DNA of 64,000 nucleotides from Allolobophora icterica (Eukaryota; Annelida; Clitellata; Crassiclitellata; Lumbricidae). Both the position numbers and the translations under genes were made by a program. How positions within the stretch are numbered: position 1 is the first letter of the stretch; every line of letters starts with the position of its first letter. Below the pieces are notes generated by a model that was not told where the DNA came from, ran no database searches, and worked only from the letters and a program-made list of their open reading frames with translations. The stretch lies in the NCBI GenBank assembly GCA_963556255.1, contig OY744609.1, positions 18,357,293 to 18,421,292 on the forward strand. Reading direction: 5' to 3'. Shown piece by piece: positions 1-12,521 of this stretch.

Positions 1-61
1 TCAACTGAAAGCTACAAACTAAAAGTCGAAATAGAATAGAAATAGAAGCGCAAACAAAAGG

Positions 62-165
62 CGCCGAATTGTCTTGCGCCGAATTGACCGCGCCCAATGG
101 TCTTGCGCCAAATTGTCCTGCGCAGAATTGTCTTGCGCCAACTTGACCGGCGCCGAATTGTCATA
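62..165. repeat. 15-bp minisatellite
   Basis: About seven head-to-tail units of a 15-base motif close to CGCCGAATTGTCTTG, with single-base differences and one 14-base unit. The short ORF over it is a by-product of the repeat and is not called as a gene. Confidence 0.75.
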
Positions 166-1637
166 GCACCGTGCAGTTTTACTCACCTTCATCTCAACTT
201 AAGCGCCACGAGAAGTTACATGACTTTAGTTTTGAAAATAGGCCTAATTCCTATTTTCGTTCATAATTTTAGTTCGCCAAATAATTCATAATTCAATTCC
301 TAATTTCGTTTATGCTAGTGAAATAATTCCGACTTTGCTTCTAGTTTTCGTTAACGAAATCATTTATTTTTACTTCTAATCTTAGTTTTCATTAACGAAA
401 ATATCACTGCCCTCCAGTCCAAAAAGTTGGGGCTAGCGTATGGTGGCAGCGATACTGCACGTGAGCAACTGGTCCAAGGTTGTTAAGCGAAGTTCGCTCA
501 TCACACTCGACCGGATAATCAAGATTAAAGACCAGACTGCTACCGATTATACCACCGTGTAGCACATGATTGCCATCAAGATCCTAGTTACAGGTAGACT
601 AATTAAAAAGTCGAAAACCAACGTCGTCGATTTCACATGACCTGTGTAAGATCCAAGGAATATAAAGGAGGAATAGAATGTTGTGCGAAAATTGCAGATG
701 CAGCGTGAAATTGAGGTGTGGCGACACCTGTGCGTGAGAAAGTAAACAAGCTCGACCGATACCGTGTGTTATCCGATTAGGCCTAACTGACAAGTTGGGA
801 TGCCTGCAATCAGATGATTCTAGTTAACAACGGTACCTAGACACTATGAAGCAGTTGTTGAACATGATGCCAGGCGTCATGTCTGAACTGAATTTGTGGG
901 CAACTTTTTATAGGCCTACCATAGTTGGCCACCTCACAGGTTCTTGCAACCACATCTTACCATAATTATCATTAATCTCAGACATGTTAGAATTGTTGAA
1001 GGTCGAATGCCGCATGGTTGTACAGCGCAAAGACATTAGCTTCAATATCTATAGCAAATGTAGGCATTGGAGTCAAACTAAATATGAACTTTTACTTTTC
1101 ACATACAATTTTTCATTTCGGTGTGCAAACGAGACGCGATACTTCCTGACCGCAAGAGACGCCGCTTCACTCGTCACACGTCATTTAATTACGACTTAAC
1201 TCCAGTCCTGAAAACATTCGTCCTTGCCTGAGGTCAAAGTCGATTGACTAACTTTTGCACCTTCGATCGATTAATGGGCCACGCCGTCGCTTATCTGTCT
1301 AGGTTTAGGCCCGAACTGACCTACTGATGTAACTGGATAGCCAAGAGCCAATTAAGTAGAGTTTAACTATTAGTTTTTGCGAAGATAAAACACCACAGGA
1401 CACTTGATATTTTGTTAGGCACAGATTGTAGCGTACTTTAGGAATCTTTAAACAAGGCCTATTAGGCCTATATATCGGTCGAAATGCATATATTTAGGTC
1501 TTATGCTGCATACAAAAGGTGGATGTAGCCTACCTTTACCGGATGTTGTGTTGTCTTCAGTATATGAACAGTATCTTCACCATAAGCACATCTGTGCTAT
1601 CGTTAGCGTTAGCACACTTGTCGGAAATATTGTGGTC
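166..1637. other. Upstream region of gene A, no gene seen
   Basis: No coding exon is seen. Bases 220-412 carry GTTAACGAAA motifs and end in ATATCACTG, resembling the end of the hAT-like family at 11971 and 57503, so this may be a remnant. Bases about 425-1637 align in blocks with 14400-16719 upstream of gene B and partly with the region upstream of exon C, so this is duplicated 5-prime flank. A TATATA stretch lies near 1468-1475 and a comparable TTATAT occurs upstream of B and C; a promoter there is possible but unproven. Confidence 0.5.
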
Positions 1638-4600
1638 ATGGCTTCGGACGCTGTTGTTTGTCTTGACGATTTTGAGAAATATGCGCAAGAGACTTTGACC
1701 AGATTCATTTTCTCCTACTACGCTAGAGGAGCCGGCGAAGAAATAACACTTGGCGAAAACAGAAACGCTTTCAAACGGTTAGTAGCTGGCAGACCAACGC
1801 GATATATACTTAAGCTATTGTGAGAATATGCTGATATTCCCACGTGGTTTGCCGTCTCCATACATGTAATAATCTTTATGATATTGTTGCACTACTGATC
1901 GAAGGTTAGATCGCCGCTGGACAATAGATGTAGGGCGACAGAAATCCTGTAAGTATAGGGGTACGAGTCCCTCCAAGCAGCGCCTAACAAGCGCAGAAAC
2001 CCTATTTGTGATCCGTAGTGGGATGGAAGCCAGTGCAGCACATCCAGCATAAACTGAGAAACCCGGCCAAATTTAGGAATACGGCCAATGAGGCGCGCAG
2101 CTATTCGGATAACCCGATCTATGCACCCAACCCGGACAGATGAGAGGCCAGCATAAATGGCATTACAACAGTCAAACCAGGAGACTACAAAAGCATGTAC
2201 AATAGTAGAGGCACCCCCGCCCCCCCGGGACAAAGAGAGCGACACCACCCTAAGCTGGGGCAGCTGGTAGTAAGCATGGTTGGCATGGTTTTGGAGCACC
2301 ATCAATTAATGCTGCTTGTATGGGATTGAAGAGAAAAGCACAGCGAAGAGAAGAATGGCGTCATTGGAAGTGGAAACCTGCCGAAGGGCAGAGAACTTAA
2401 AGAAGAGAAGAGAAGTATGCGACACCGATGCTATAGAAGGTGCTATTCAGTTACAATTCATACGGATGCATTAAGTTGTAAGATTGCTAAAAGGTCAAAA
2501 GAGGTTCCTCCCATTGGGCACAGTCACTTAGACAATATAACTGAATATTAATTGATTAGTGTGACTTATTTAACACACAATTAAGGCTACTGATGCAAGG
2601 TCCTTACGACCTTAAGAAGGTCTAACAATACGAATTAAGCAAGTCCGATAGGTCAATTGTTCTTGAATGACAAACTGTTTAAAGAAAGATATGATCAAAG
2701 TTCAGCTCAGCTGAGTTAAGTATGCGACGATTAGACGAAAAAGTTTGTCCTGTTACTCGATTACTGTTGGTCCTACCATACGTGTACAGCAAGTGTAAGA
2801 TCCTTGAACTAGGCCTACTAATAAGGACTAGGCCTAGAGAAGTAGTATGCCTTCCTGGCTGCGGTACTATAACCTACTAAGTTGACAACTCACTATTGTC
2901 TGATTTTGTAAAGTCTCTAAGTGTAAAAACGTTTTGTGAATAAAGATATTGGACAACACCTCGCAAAGTTTCTGCAAAAACATTTCGCTTGATGTTTTAT
3001 GATCAATGTTTAAACGTCCCATTTTGAGGGACGCTATAGGGTTTAGAACAGAAAATGTGAAGTGTGTCTCCTTGGGATTCCTGCTAGCCTGACACTTCAT
3101 TGTTGGGTCATCGATGTAAAGTTTGTCCTGTTGCTCGATTACTGTTAGTCCTACTATACTTGTACTGCAAGTAAGATCCTTCAGCCAATTATAAGGACTA
3201 GGCCTAACGAAGTTGTATGCCTATAGACGGTCGCTATATCTATATCTTAACGTTACTGTATCTTAACGTGTCTTATACTTTGACTAATCGTACCTTTCCT
3301 TGACTTCATCTATCCCTGTGACCATATTCTATAATTACTATAATGGTAGTAGCGTTAGCGCCGGTGAAAGCTGGTCTCCTCAACCTGATCTTTGTGTGGC
3401 GTTGAGAAATTTGGGAAATTTACATAACGTTATATACAACATGCGTGTTTCAGGCAGTCTTGTTGTCCTCGAGACCAAAGTCTTGGTCTCTAGTGCACTC
3501 GAGTTCGTTTTTAAAATTGTTGATCTAGTCTTGGTCTTGTGACCAAAAGTCTTGGTCTTGGTCTTGAGGTTCAAAGTCTTGGTCTTGGTCTTAAGGTTCA
3601 AAGTCTTGGTTTTCTAAGACCAAGATTTTGTCAATATGAACAATCATTTAACAAAACGCAAGAATTTAAAAAAAAATTCCAACAATTGCTAATACCAATT
3701 GCTGTGGTATTTACACGGTGTGAATGGCTTTGGTATTTACACGGTGTGATTGAGGCTTTTCTGTTGTTTTGGACAATTATTTGACTTCCGGTTATTTACC
3801 ATGGAATGATTTCAAAGCATATACATTCAGTGCTTGAAAAGCTGCTGTGTGTGCCAGCGATTTCAGCACCTGTAGAACGTATTTTTTCACATGGCAGAAT
3901 TTTTATGAGGCCCCACAGGTCACGTCTTGGTCAGAAAATTCTGAGCGAATTGGTTTTTATGAAATGCAACAGGCGTTTGGAATAATATTTCGCATGAAGA
4001 ATTTTTTTAAATACGAATTTGGAAATCTCTGCAGTCTGCATTTAGAGTTGTTTTGCTTTAATAAAATAAAATATTCATGTTTTCATGAAAATAGCGGGTA
4101 TTCCGACTTGACAATTTTTTCAGTAAGGAATAGCAGTCTGGATATGATTGTGATCTTTGGGTTTCTGTCTAGGTCTAGGTCTTGAGTTTCAAAGTCTTGG
4201 TCTTGAGGTTCAAGGTCTTGGTCTTGGTCTTGGTCTTGAGGTTCAAAGTCTTGGTCTTGGTCTTGGTCTTGAGTTTCAAAATCTTGGTCTTGAGGTCTAA
4301 GGTCTTGACAACAAGACTGGTTGCAGGTGGATGTATGTGATGACGAACGCTTGCGCTAACTAGCGAATAACATGAGCGCAAAACGGGTTGTTTGATGTAC
4401 ACGGTTTTATAAAGCGACCGTCAATAGTCTTGAAATGGTAAAGTGGTCGAAAATTTTCTAAAAGGTAGTAGGCCGACACTGGGGTAAAATTCTTACAGGT
4501 GTTGCCAGTTGCGAATCAGAAGGTATAGTTTGCAAAATAGTGCGCAGATGATCTGTTCGAGAGGGGCTGGTACTATTTTATATTTAGTTTCCTACCTGAC

Positions 4601-7600
4601 AGTATACTTTCAGCCAGCACATACAAACTTTACAGATACCAAATCATTCCAAGAGTTCTTCGTGATGTTTCAAAGAGGGAAACTGGAACAACAATCTTGG
4701 GCTATCCCATTTCCTTTCCAGTCTGCATATCACCCACGGCTCTACACGGACACGCTCATCCGGACGGTGAAGTGGGAACGGCCAGAGGTTAGTTTCATGC
4801 TGATACGTTGTTTTGTACGGTAAGGGCTTTCTCTTCGTATAATGATGTCGTTGATGTTTTTACGCTAGAAGCTGACGAACGACTACAACTACATATTTAT
4901 TTCTTTATGACAATTATAATGCGCCACTCGGGTAATGTGAGGAATCTCCGCGCTAGACGAATTAATCTTTAATGTTATTAAGAATAGAAATCAATGAGTA
5001 AGCCTTATTGAAAAGAGAGGAGTCACCCGTAGCGGCCGCCTCGCACCCACAGGTGGAACCCAACCGAGGGATTCACATCCAAAGTTGACCGCATAATGTT
5101 CAGCGTCCCTGGATCAAGTTACGCCGATTGTGTGGAGCGACGAAAGGCTGTAGCGTTCGCTGGACACGATAATGTGACCACCGAGTAGCCCGTCGGTGTT
5201 AGAATATAATGCACGTCCACCTTTCCCTCAAGATATCGGGTTCACACTAAACAGTTCGTGGCGGTCCTTTGTAGATCTAAGTGCTCTGTCTGACGGTCGA
5301 CGACACTCCAAAGACTCCCCGGCCGAGACGTATGCAGTAGGCACCGTTGCAGATGATGTAGGCAGCTCATAGACCCAGATGACTCGACTATGCAACAGAA
5401 AGTCCACTATTTCTTATACAGTCACGTTGGCCAAGACGACTCGCAGATAAAACTTCAGCAAAACGTAAAAATTCCACAGCACAAACGAAGAATAAGACCG
5501 GAACACAAACCCAGTGCCAGTAAACTGAACTTGTAAATATACAGAGCAAATTGTGTGCTGGTTAACTACTGGGTGCGTCGGCCCATGATAACAACACAAT
5601 ACAATACAGCTGTAATTGATATCGCCCTCCTTCCAGAGTTCAGAACAGGGCATATTTTAACTGTATAACTAGTGGGACAAATGTCCCAGTAGTTTTAGGA
5701 TTTGTCACAGTAGTTTAAGGATTTGTCCCAGGCAATGTATGTGTTTAAAGTATAACTATAGTGGGACAAATGTTGCAGGAGTTTTGCAGGAGTTTTAAGA
5801 TTTGTCCCAGCAGTAAATCAAGAAAAAGGGAATTTCTTGGAAGTGAATTCCTAAAACAAGGTCATCAACTTTTTTGGGAGATGATTTCCTAAAAACAGGT
5901 CATCAACGTTTTCTGGGAGATCAATTCGCCCGACTTTGTCCCAGGAGTGTTAATCTCTTAAAATTTGCACTGGTTCAGAAGTGCATGCGGTCATACGACA
6001 GAACATTGATTGCGTTGTGCAACAACTGTAAGTAAACGACTTCCTCAAAGTCCATCAAAAATTAACAGTCCGTACACTCCGCGATAAAGACGAAGCGCTC
6101 TGTGTGCCATCTGTGTGAATGATTTCAGGTGCCATGTCCATGAAGATCGGTTACACAATGAGCAGCTATGCGTCACGGTCCATTGACGAGGTGGCTGATG
6201 CGGCTGGTGACTGTCTGAAATTCTTCCAGCTGCACATCTTCACCCGTCGAGACCTCGTACTTCGACTGGTCCGATGGGCAGAGAGAAGGGACTTCAAGGC
6301 CATTGTGCTGACCGTCGACGTGCCGCTACTTGGTAACAGATACAACTACAGGCGAACCGTTCCAAAAACAGGGAACATCTGGAAGTAAGTAAGAGGCATA
6401 TTAAGTGTGCAATGTTTATTTATATGTTTTGTAATGACAGATAATATAATTATGTTATATTGCATTATTTAGCACAAATCACTTTGATATTTGATATATT
6501 TTATTTGATAGAATTTTGAAATATTAGTAGATCAGTTCAGTTATCTAACTCAATATATCCTATTTACCTAGACGGCACCCATTGTATATAATTAAATATT
6601 ATTGCTTTAAATTGACAGACGAAAGCAGTCTTCACGTTCTCCTTGCCGATCGTGTAGTTAAGAGGACATTGTACCAGGTTATGTAGCTGTGCTGTAGGAT
6701 TTGTCCTTCGTATACCCAGTACTTACGTGCAATTACCAGAAGTGGTCCAGCTGAAACTCGTTTAACTGATTCAGGCTTTTCATGTGGGGTTCATCAAGTC
6801 AGACATCGGTGTCGAACTTACGTTTCTACAGAAGTCTTCAACGGGTCTCGAAGTAGCTTTAAGTAATTCCATCATCATTGCCACCCGCCCTCCATCATCT
6901 GACAAATCCATTCTTTCCTTTCAAAAGTAAAGTCTCCTTTTCAAGAACACCTACTCTGACTCATCTGATCCTGCGGCTTCCAATAATTCTTCTCGACCTT
7001 AACAACATCCCGCATATCATCTGTTGTGCCTCCTCTCTTTATCTGGATCCTCTTGAAATCAAACTCTGACCTCTTTCTGTCTACCATTTGGAACCCCTCT
7101 CACTTGACGCAACGCTAGTGAATAAGCTGGTGCCCTGCACTTGACTTTCGAGTGGCGTTCTTTTAGAAGTTTGGAGTTTACCATTACGTTAATTCGATAA
7201 ATTCCGTTATGTGGGTGATAGCCCCATTGCCGACCTTAGGATCTTTCGGGCCCTGTGCAGAGTATAGGCCCTACTGTACGGCGTGTACGGGCCTCCTATG
7301 ACACGAGTCAAATTATTTTCATTGCTAATCATTTTCTTTTAGTATAGATTGTTAAGAAGTAAAAAAAGTAAAATTTTAAGTTAAAATATTATAGCGCTAA
7401 TATATTTGTGAAACGTACTACAGACAAACAAACTACTATGACACACTGTTGGTACCATTTGACGTTTATTTCATTTACAAAAGAGAAGATTTTATTGAAA
7501 CCATAATCTTATTGTCAGGATGTCTTGATCATTTTAATTTCCTGTGACATTTTCGGCCCCCACCTCCTAAGCTGCGGACCCAGTGCGACCGCACGGTTCC

Positions 7601-10600
7601 TACACTCCTAAGACCGGAACTGGATAGCCCGATCAACTGTGTAGGATGCTATATAGAAATAATTTAGTTCGAATCTATCTTTATATCCACACTCTAACCA
7701 TACAGTTCGTCGTGTTGCTGTGCTGCGCTGGCTTATCCTGCTCTCAACTCTTAAGAATCCTGACGATTCTGTACGGCGTACGGTTCTCGTACTACTTTGC
7801 GGAGTAATCCACTCTAAATCAGTGGCTGAGTAATTTAAGCTTTGAACAAGTAAATTCCGAGAAGAGGTCGTCGTTGACCGCTGCACTGACTCCTCTCCTT
7901 TGTGGTCAGCTTAATTCTTCAGACTATTATTGTTAATAACGTCTTGGAATTTAATTATTATTGCTAAGAAAGTCTTGAAATTTAATTAGACCGGCGTTCT
8001 TGTGAAAATAATGTAACCATATATTAACAGAGAATAGGAAGTTGTTGCTTGGATATCAGCAACATCAACACAATCTTCTCAACCATCTTCGATAAAATAC
8101 ATAGGCTATAGGGTTTGGACGATATATCTTCCAGGCTTGTTTGAATCTAAGTAAAACATCGCCCGCGTCTGGTAGGCTGGAAACATACTGGAGACATACA
8201 GGCTGGAGACATACCCCTCAGACATACTGGTGTTGAACATCTAAGAGTGTTTGCAGTGAGTCCAAGTCACATGACCTTTAAGGTGACTAGAGCAGCTGTT
8301 GATGAGAAAGCTGTTCTGTTAAAATGACATCATACAGTCCGTTAGACGGAACTTAGGGGTGAGGTACCTTCAGTAGAGCGTCAGACTGAGTCGGTCTGTG
8401 ATCGCATAGACTAAACATAATGATGTCTAACTTGGACTGTGCGTTGTAGTCGAACTCCAGCGATATCATAAAAACCAAGACCACAGTCCATGCCGACAAT
8501 CAGCATCCGTTAAATTAATTAGTAAGGCATATGAAGCCCATATGGGAGGATATTATGAAGCCCACGTGGAAACGTCACATTGGATTCATATGTCTCACCC
8601 AGATATGACGTTGCTGTAGGGGAGTTCCTTCAAATCACACCCTCAGGAGTAAAAATAAAATCATGGACAAATTCAATTTCAACAGTTCTGAGATTTGATT
8701 GTCAGTCCGTTTTTGTAGATTTGGGACCTTGGATGCAGTGAGTCCGAACGCGACGAACAGTTTCGACTTCGATCCGTCTGTCACATGGGACGATGTCAAG
8801 TGGTTGAAATCCGAAACCAAGCTTCCTCTCATTCTCAAAGGCATCCTCAGTGGTAGATATACCACATACTTTGAAACAGACAGGCACATTTTTATCACCA
8901 TTATAATCAGAATCTTTGTCATCATTTTGTTAGGCCTTCAGTTAAGCTTGAAGTTTGAAACGTCACTCAGACAAAATAAGAATCAATGTCTGATCTCATC
9001 TAGGAGGAGATCGAAGGCCCGAGTGATCGCAAAAATACCTGTGAATTTCCATCGGGTATATTTTGCCAAACTAGCATTCAGATGCTCTGCGCCGGATAGC
9101 TTAGCAGAAACATATATCAGTCGTGGAATTGGACGTGTACTTAAGAATACTTAAAGATATGAAAATGGTCTTTGTAGCGGAAGATGCAGTTTTGGCAGTG
9201 GAATGCGGAGCGGCGGGAATTCTGGTCTCCACTCACGGTGGAAGGCAACTAGACTCCATTCCAGCGTCAGTAAGTGGGATGTCATCAGTTCTTTCGTTCC
9301 TGGTTTTCTAAAGGCGCTAAATAACTGTTGTCTTCCGTATGTAAATTCATGATTCGTGCCTTGATCTATCACTGTAGTTATGAGCTAATTAAGAGATTGT
9401 CTTGTATTTTGTCCTAAGTGTGCAGATTTGAAGTTTGGATTACGTTTTAAAAATTTCAGCTCTACATGTCGGATAAACGTTTAAGCGTTCAGGTCTTTCT
9501 AATGGGAGATGATCCAGTCGCTGATTGGAAATTTCCAATATCTATCTACACCAGTGCATTTAAATTATCACGAATATTACAGCAAGTAGTTACACAACAC
9601 ACTCATCGATATTGTCTCGCCGCAGCAGAAATTTTGAAACATCTTTTTTTTACCCTGGTGAGGAATTGAAGCCTGACCGCTCTATCCATGCACCGACAAC
9701 TGCACGATCCTGCCATCGCTAATCTCTTATGGTAACCTCTCTTAAGTCCTCTAACACAGCAATCATTCAGAAAGGAGATCATAAAGAAAGCAATGGGCTT
9801 TTATCTCCTTGTAAAACATAGCGTCTTCATTCACTTGCACAGCAGAGGACCTTAATTCTTTTCAATATATGTATAGGCGATCACTGCTGGATATCGCTAT
9901 CAGATGAGTGATGACCCTAATAGGTCGCGACTGCGATCTTCGAAGTCCCCTTATGTACTTGTGCCAGCAACTAAGACTAAACGTCGTAAACGGGCGTCGT
10001 GGATCTCGGGTTGCTGGCCCACGTGCTTGGATTCAGAAGGCCAAAAGCAGTCATGTTTAAAAAACAGTTAAAGTTACTTACTGTGTAACTTTTAGCATCT
10101 TCGCTGACAGTTGGCTGTGTAGAGCATCCTAGAAGTAACTTGTTGTTAACGATGCTATAGAAATTGCCGTAATTACAATTAGGCTATAGTTGCAATAACG
10201 CAGCAAATGTGACATTTTCTTTGTGTCGTTTTCACTGTCTTCTGCGGCATGATGAAATTAAGTAGCACATAAAAATGACTTTTTTTAATCGTACTGTAGA
10301 TAGACGTCCTCGAAGACATCGTAAGGGCCGTCAATGGTCGCTGCGAGGTCTACATGGACGGAGGAGTTCGACATGGAACGGACATTGTTAAAGCTTTGGC
10401 CCTCGGGGCCAGAGTCGTCTTCATAGGACGACCAGCGATCTATGCACTCTGCTACAACGTGAGATATAATAAACAAATAAGCTCTATTGTAAAACTTAAA
10501 ACATAAAATCTTTAAGCTAAATGTTCAGCTGATTCAGTAAATGAGTTGTCTATATAAACAATGAGTGCAGATTTGAAATGGCTGATTTATTATTATCTTT

Positions 10601-11378
10601 CTTGTACGGAGTTGTGCGTTTGCTAGCGCTTCTTAATAAAGAATATACTTACTTACTTACTTATTCTACCGAGCCGAAAGTATAGACATATTAAGTTCAG
10701 ACGCCTTTTGTCTTTAAGAAAGTACAAGTGTTTTGATTGAAGTTCGCACACTGGTTTAGCATTCACACTAGGAGATTCCATTACGATCCTACCTTAACCT
10801 GGCAAAATTAAAGTCTAGCTGATTTTCTATAGTTTTTATTAATATTTTCTTGTTATATCTTGTGTCTTTCTCTTTTCGCAGGGGGAAGAAGGAGTTCACC
10901 GAATGTTGCAGATTTTGAAGGACGAATTCTCCTCTTCTCTGGCTCTTTGTGGTGAACATCTATCTTCAATTAATCTATAATCTACCACCGGTTTTCCCTT
11001 AGACTAACTGTATGAGAGCCTCGAAAAGTGGCATAATAATCTTGGTTCGGTTAGATTACAATTAGCCTAGATTACAATAAAATAAACCATATTTAATATT
11101 GCCCTCATTCAAAATTTCTGAAGTACACACGACCATACGACAAACATCGATGGCTCAAAGCAATTGTGAGTCAAGGACTTGCTCAAGGTCCCTACGAAGT
11201 AACTGCCTCGGGCGATGCTCGAATCCGTGCTCTCTGCGTTACAGGCCGTGCACTCTAACCAATCGGCCAGCCGCGTGCCATACGGTGTAAATGAAAGGTG
11301 TGTTCTGAATTTACAGGCTGTGCATCTGTGACGGATATCAAGACCACCGTCGTTGTCGTCAAGAAGTCTCTCCTGTGA
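1638..11378 (+). CDS. HAO1-like: HAO-like gene A: (S)-2-hydroxy-acid oxidase, 8 exons, 354 aa
   Basis: Exons: 1638-1777, 4636-4787, 6129-6384, 8719-8852, 9178-9269, 10300-10458, 10882-10951, 11317-11378 (stop TGA 11376). All introns are GT-AG and phases join without a frameshift; the 1065 nt encode 354 aa (human HAO1 has 370; the loop between barrel halves is about 15 residues shorter here). The family oxidises short 2-hydroxy acids such as glycolate to 2-oxo acids with FMN, releasing H2O2, usually in peroxisomes. Visible active-site residues: Tyr27, Ser109, Gln131, Thr159, Arg168, Lys223, His247 and Arg250 (motif [10 protein letters not shown]), and FMN-phosphate motifs MDGGVR (277-282) and FIGRP. 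The usual Tyr after Gln-Leu is His133. The C-terminus KKSLL is not a clear PTS1. The start was chosen at MASDA because it matches the family N-terminus, has G at -3 and +4, and is shared by A, B and C. Enzyme family is firm; substrate and activity are inference. Confidence 0.92.
1880..2230 (-). pseudogene. LINE reverse transcriptase C-terminal fragment (CR1-like) in intron 1 of A
   Basis: The minus-strand frame reads [19 protein letters not shown], then [17 protein letters not shown] and VLHWLP. This is the familiar end of the RT domain of CR1/L2-type non-LTR retrotransposons (pattern R-L-D-Y-C-N-x-L-x-x-G-L, then AARL). The usual LDYCN is changed to FDCCN and homology degrades toward 1900. 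It is a 5-prime-truncated, inactive copy. The aligned part of gene B intron 1 lacks it. Confidence 0.8.
3455..4319. mobile_element. hAT-like DNA transposon, 865 bp, in intron 1 of A
   Basis: Terminal inverted repeats CAGTCTTGTTGTC and GACAACAAGACTG are flanked by GTTTCAGG (3447-3454) and GTTGCAGG (4320-4327), an 8-bp target duplication with one mismatch. Gene B has the empty site, GTTTCAGGTGG at 18534-18544. Subterminal zones are built from repeats of CTTGGTCTTGAGGTTCAAAG. CAG...CTG ends and an 8-bp duplication are hAT hallmarks, and the interior encodes a hAT transposase C-terminus. Confidence 0.88.
3800..3985 (+). pseudogene. hAT transposase C-terminal dimerisation segment
   Basis: The frame ending at TAA 3983-3985 reads [20 protein letters not shown], then [13 protein letters not shown] and [13 protein letters not shown]. 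It matches the hAT dimerisation region, whose typical form is P-A-(ST)-S-A-x-x-E-R-x-F-S followed by R-x-R-L and a final L-x-x-(NK)-x-N. Only this end is recognisable; the catalytic domain is missing, so it is a relic inside the 3455-4319 element. Confidence 0.8.
5585..6118 (-). mobile_element. tRNA-derived SINE in intron 2 of A, split by a later insertion
   Basis: The 5590-5645 and 5973-6118 pieces align with one continuous SINE at 19796-20000 in gene B intron 2 (tail of AATAC repeats, then GCCCTCCTTCCA). The family is minus-strand: its tRNA-like head lies nearest exon 3 and the short AATAC tail on the left. The copy is interrupted by the hAT-like element at 5646-5972. Presence in both A and B at the same place means it predates their duplication. 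Confidence 0.65.
5646..5972. mobile_element. hAT-like MITE, 327 bp, inside the intron 2 SINE
   Basis: Ends CAGGGCATATTTTAA and TTAAAATTTGCACTG are inverted repeats with two mismatches. It is flanked by perfect 8-bp duplications GTTCAGAA (5638-5645 and 5973-5980). Gene B keeps the empty site GTCCAGAA at 19845-19852. The interior repeats GGGACAAATGTCCCAG-like palindromes and has no ORF. Confidence 0.88.
7225..7622. mobile_element. hAT-like MITE, 398 bp, intron 3 of A
   Basis: Termini CATTGCCGACCTTAGG and CCTAAGACCGGAACTG form an imperfect inverted repeat. Perfect 8-bp duplications GATAGCCC lie at 7217-7224 and 7623-7630. Interior sequence (GGGCCC, then GTGCAGA and TACTGTACGG) is shared with the element at 31491-31801, so both belong to one family. 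No coding capacity. Confidence 0.85.
8020..8340. repeat. Intron 3 segment of A duplicated upstream of exon C
   Basis: Aligns with 29340-29650 (shared AGAAGTTGTTG, ATCTTCTCAACCATCTTC, GGGTTTGGACGATA). Gene B intron 3 is only 378 bp and lacks it, so A gained the segment or B lost it. I see no function. Confidence 0.55.
10589..10660. mobile_element. Short SINE/LINE 3-prime end with ACTT tail, intron 6 of A
   Basis: A block of about 70 bases (CTTAATAAAGAATA then ACTT repeats) interrupts sequence that is continuous in gene B intron 6 near 27320. The ACTT tail and a short TTATT-like duplication suggest a truncated retroposon end. Confidence 0.5.
11082..11283 (-). mobile_element. tRNA-derived SINE, intron 7 of A
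   Basis: On the minus strand the head contains a tRNA-like gene body: an A-box-like region in CGATTGGTTAGAGTGC and a B box in GGATTCGAGCATCG. It is followed by TGCTCAAGTCC-like unique sequence. The orthologous copy sits in intron 7 of B (27758-27975). The tRNA-like part is degenerate and is not a functional tRNA. Confidence 0.7.
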
Positions 11379-11607
11379 ACCTCGACGTTTATCATAATCA
11401 CTCCTTGGAAGTAATATCCAGCAAAGTCTCTCGCAAGTAGCCAGAAGATTACAAATTCCAGTCGTCATACATGTATTCCGAGACCCAACCTCTGTATTCC
11501 ACAACATGTAGAAACGGATCAGAGTGAAAATATTGTATAGTTAATTTTGTGCACATGTCCTGTATGCAATGAATGTAGTCTGGTGGGATCGATGCTAGGC
11601 TATAAGA

Positions 11608-11613
11608 AATAAA
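11608..11613 (+). other. Poly(A) signal AATAAA, gene A
   Basis: Canonical AATAAA 230 bases after the stop of gene A. The same AATAAA with the same surroundings (AATAAANACTTGATTTGATTTT) lies 238 bases after the stop of gene B. Confidence 0.65.
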
Positions 11614-11970
11614 CACTTGATTTGATTTTATAAAGCGTTTATAGGTAATGGTTACATGATTGACTGTGTGGCTTATATGTCAGTTGAGTTCGAGTTGTAG
11701 GCCGGAAATGTCAAGTATGTTCTAAATTTGGTTTGTTGTAAGTTAGGCTTTTTAATAAGGTGATCTGTAATGGTTATAAATTATTTTCTTATATGAAAGT
11801 CAGTTATTTTATATTGTCACTATAAATTCTAACTGATTCTAACTTTGATGCCTCTTGGTCGGGTAGACTTTGAGGCGTCAGGGTCACAAATAGTGCTTTA
11901 TCGTCTCAAAATGTATCCGAAGAAAAAGCGATCCAACATTATTTGTGACCCTGACATGATTAGGCTACAT

Positions 11971-12513
11971 CAGTGTGATTCTCGTTAACGCTAACGATAA
12001 CGAAAATGTTCGTTAACGAACAAAAAATGATTTCGTTAACGATAACTATAACTATAACTAAAAAATATCATTAACTATAACTATAACTATAACGAAAATA
12101 ACACTAACGAAAATTCATTGCTATTTTCGTTAATACGAATAAAAAAAGTGCAATATCAACTAACGTGAGAACGTGAAAATACACCCGTTAACGAAAGCAA
12201 AATGATTCCTATGTTCGCCTTGGATGTCGGTGAATATGGAGGGCTGTGTATTCATGAAGCTGAATGCACCCATTCGTCAAAGCTCTAAGCAAATTATTGT
12301 GTAACACGTCTTCATAATTCAGTGTGATTTTCATTAACGATAACGGTAACGAAAATGTTTTCGTTAACGAAAGCAAAATGATTTCGTTAACGATAACTAT
12401 AACTGTAACTAAAAAATAATATTAACTATAACTGTAACTATAACTAAAATGAAAAACCATTAACTATAACTGTAACTGTAACTAAAATAAAATCTGTAAG
12501 GAGAATCACACTG
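11971..12513. mobile_element. hAT-like element with GTTAACG / AACTATAACT repeats, 543 bp
   Basis: Starts CAGTGTGATTCTCG and ends GAGAATCACACTG, with perfect 8-bp duplications GGCTACAT at 11963-11970 and 12514-12521. Subterminal DNA is packed with GTTAACG and AACTATAACT-type repeats. A second left-end-like copy (CAGTGTGATTTTCATTAACG) begins at 12319, so it may be nested or an internal duplication. Same family as 57503-58479. The matching region after gene B (about 28560-28600) lacks it. Confidence 0.9.
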
Positions 12514-12521
12514 GGCTACAT

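Noticed and set aside
1503..1637. N-terminal extension of gene A from an in-frame ATG at 1503
   Set aside because: The leader is open in A, B and C, but B and C have no in-frame ATG before MASDA. The MASDA start matches the family length and has a good context. In-frame indels in the leader are noted but could be chance.
1892..2305. 137-codon minus-strand ORF as a host gene
   Set aside because: It is the RT end of a LINE, with changed core residues and a degraded C-terminus.
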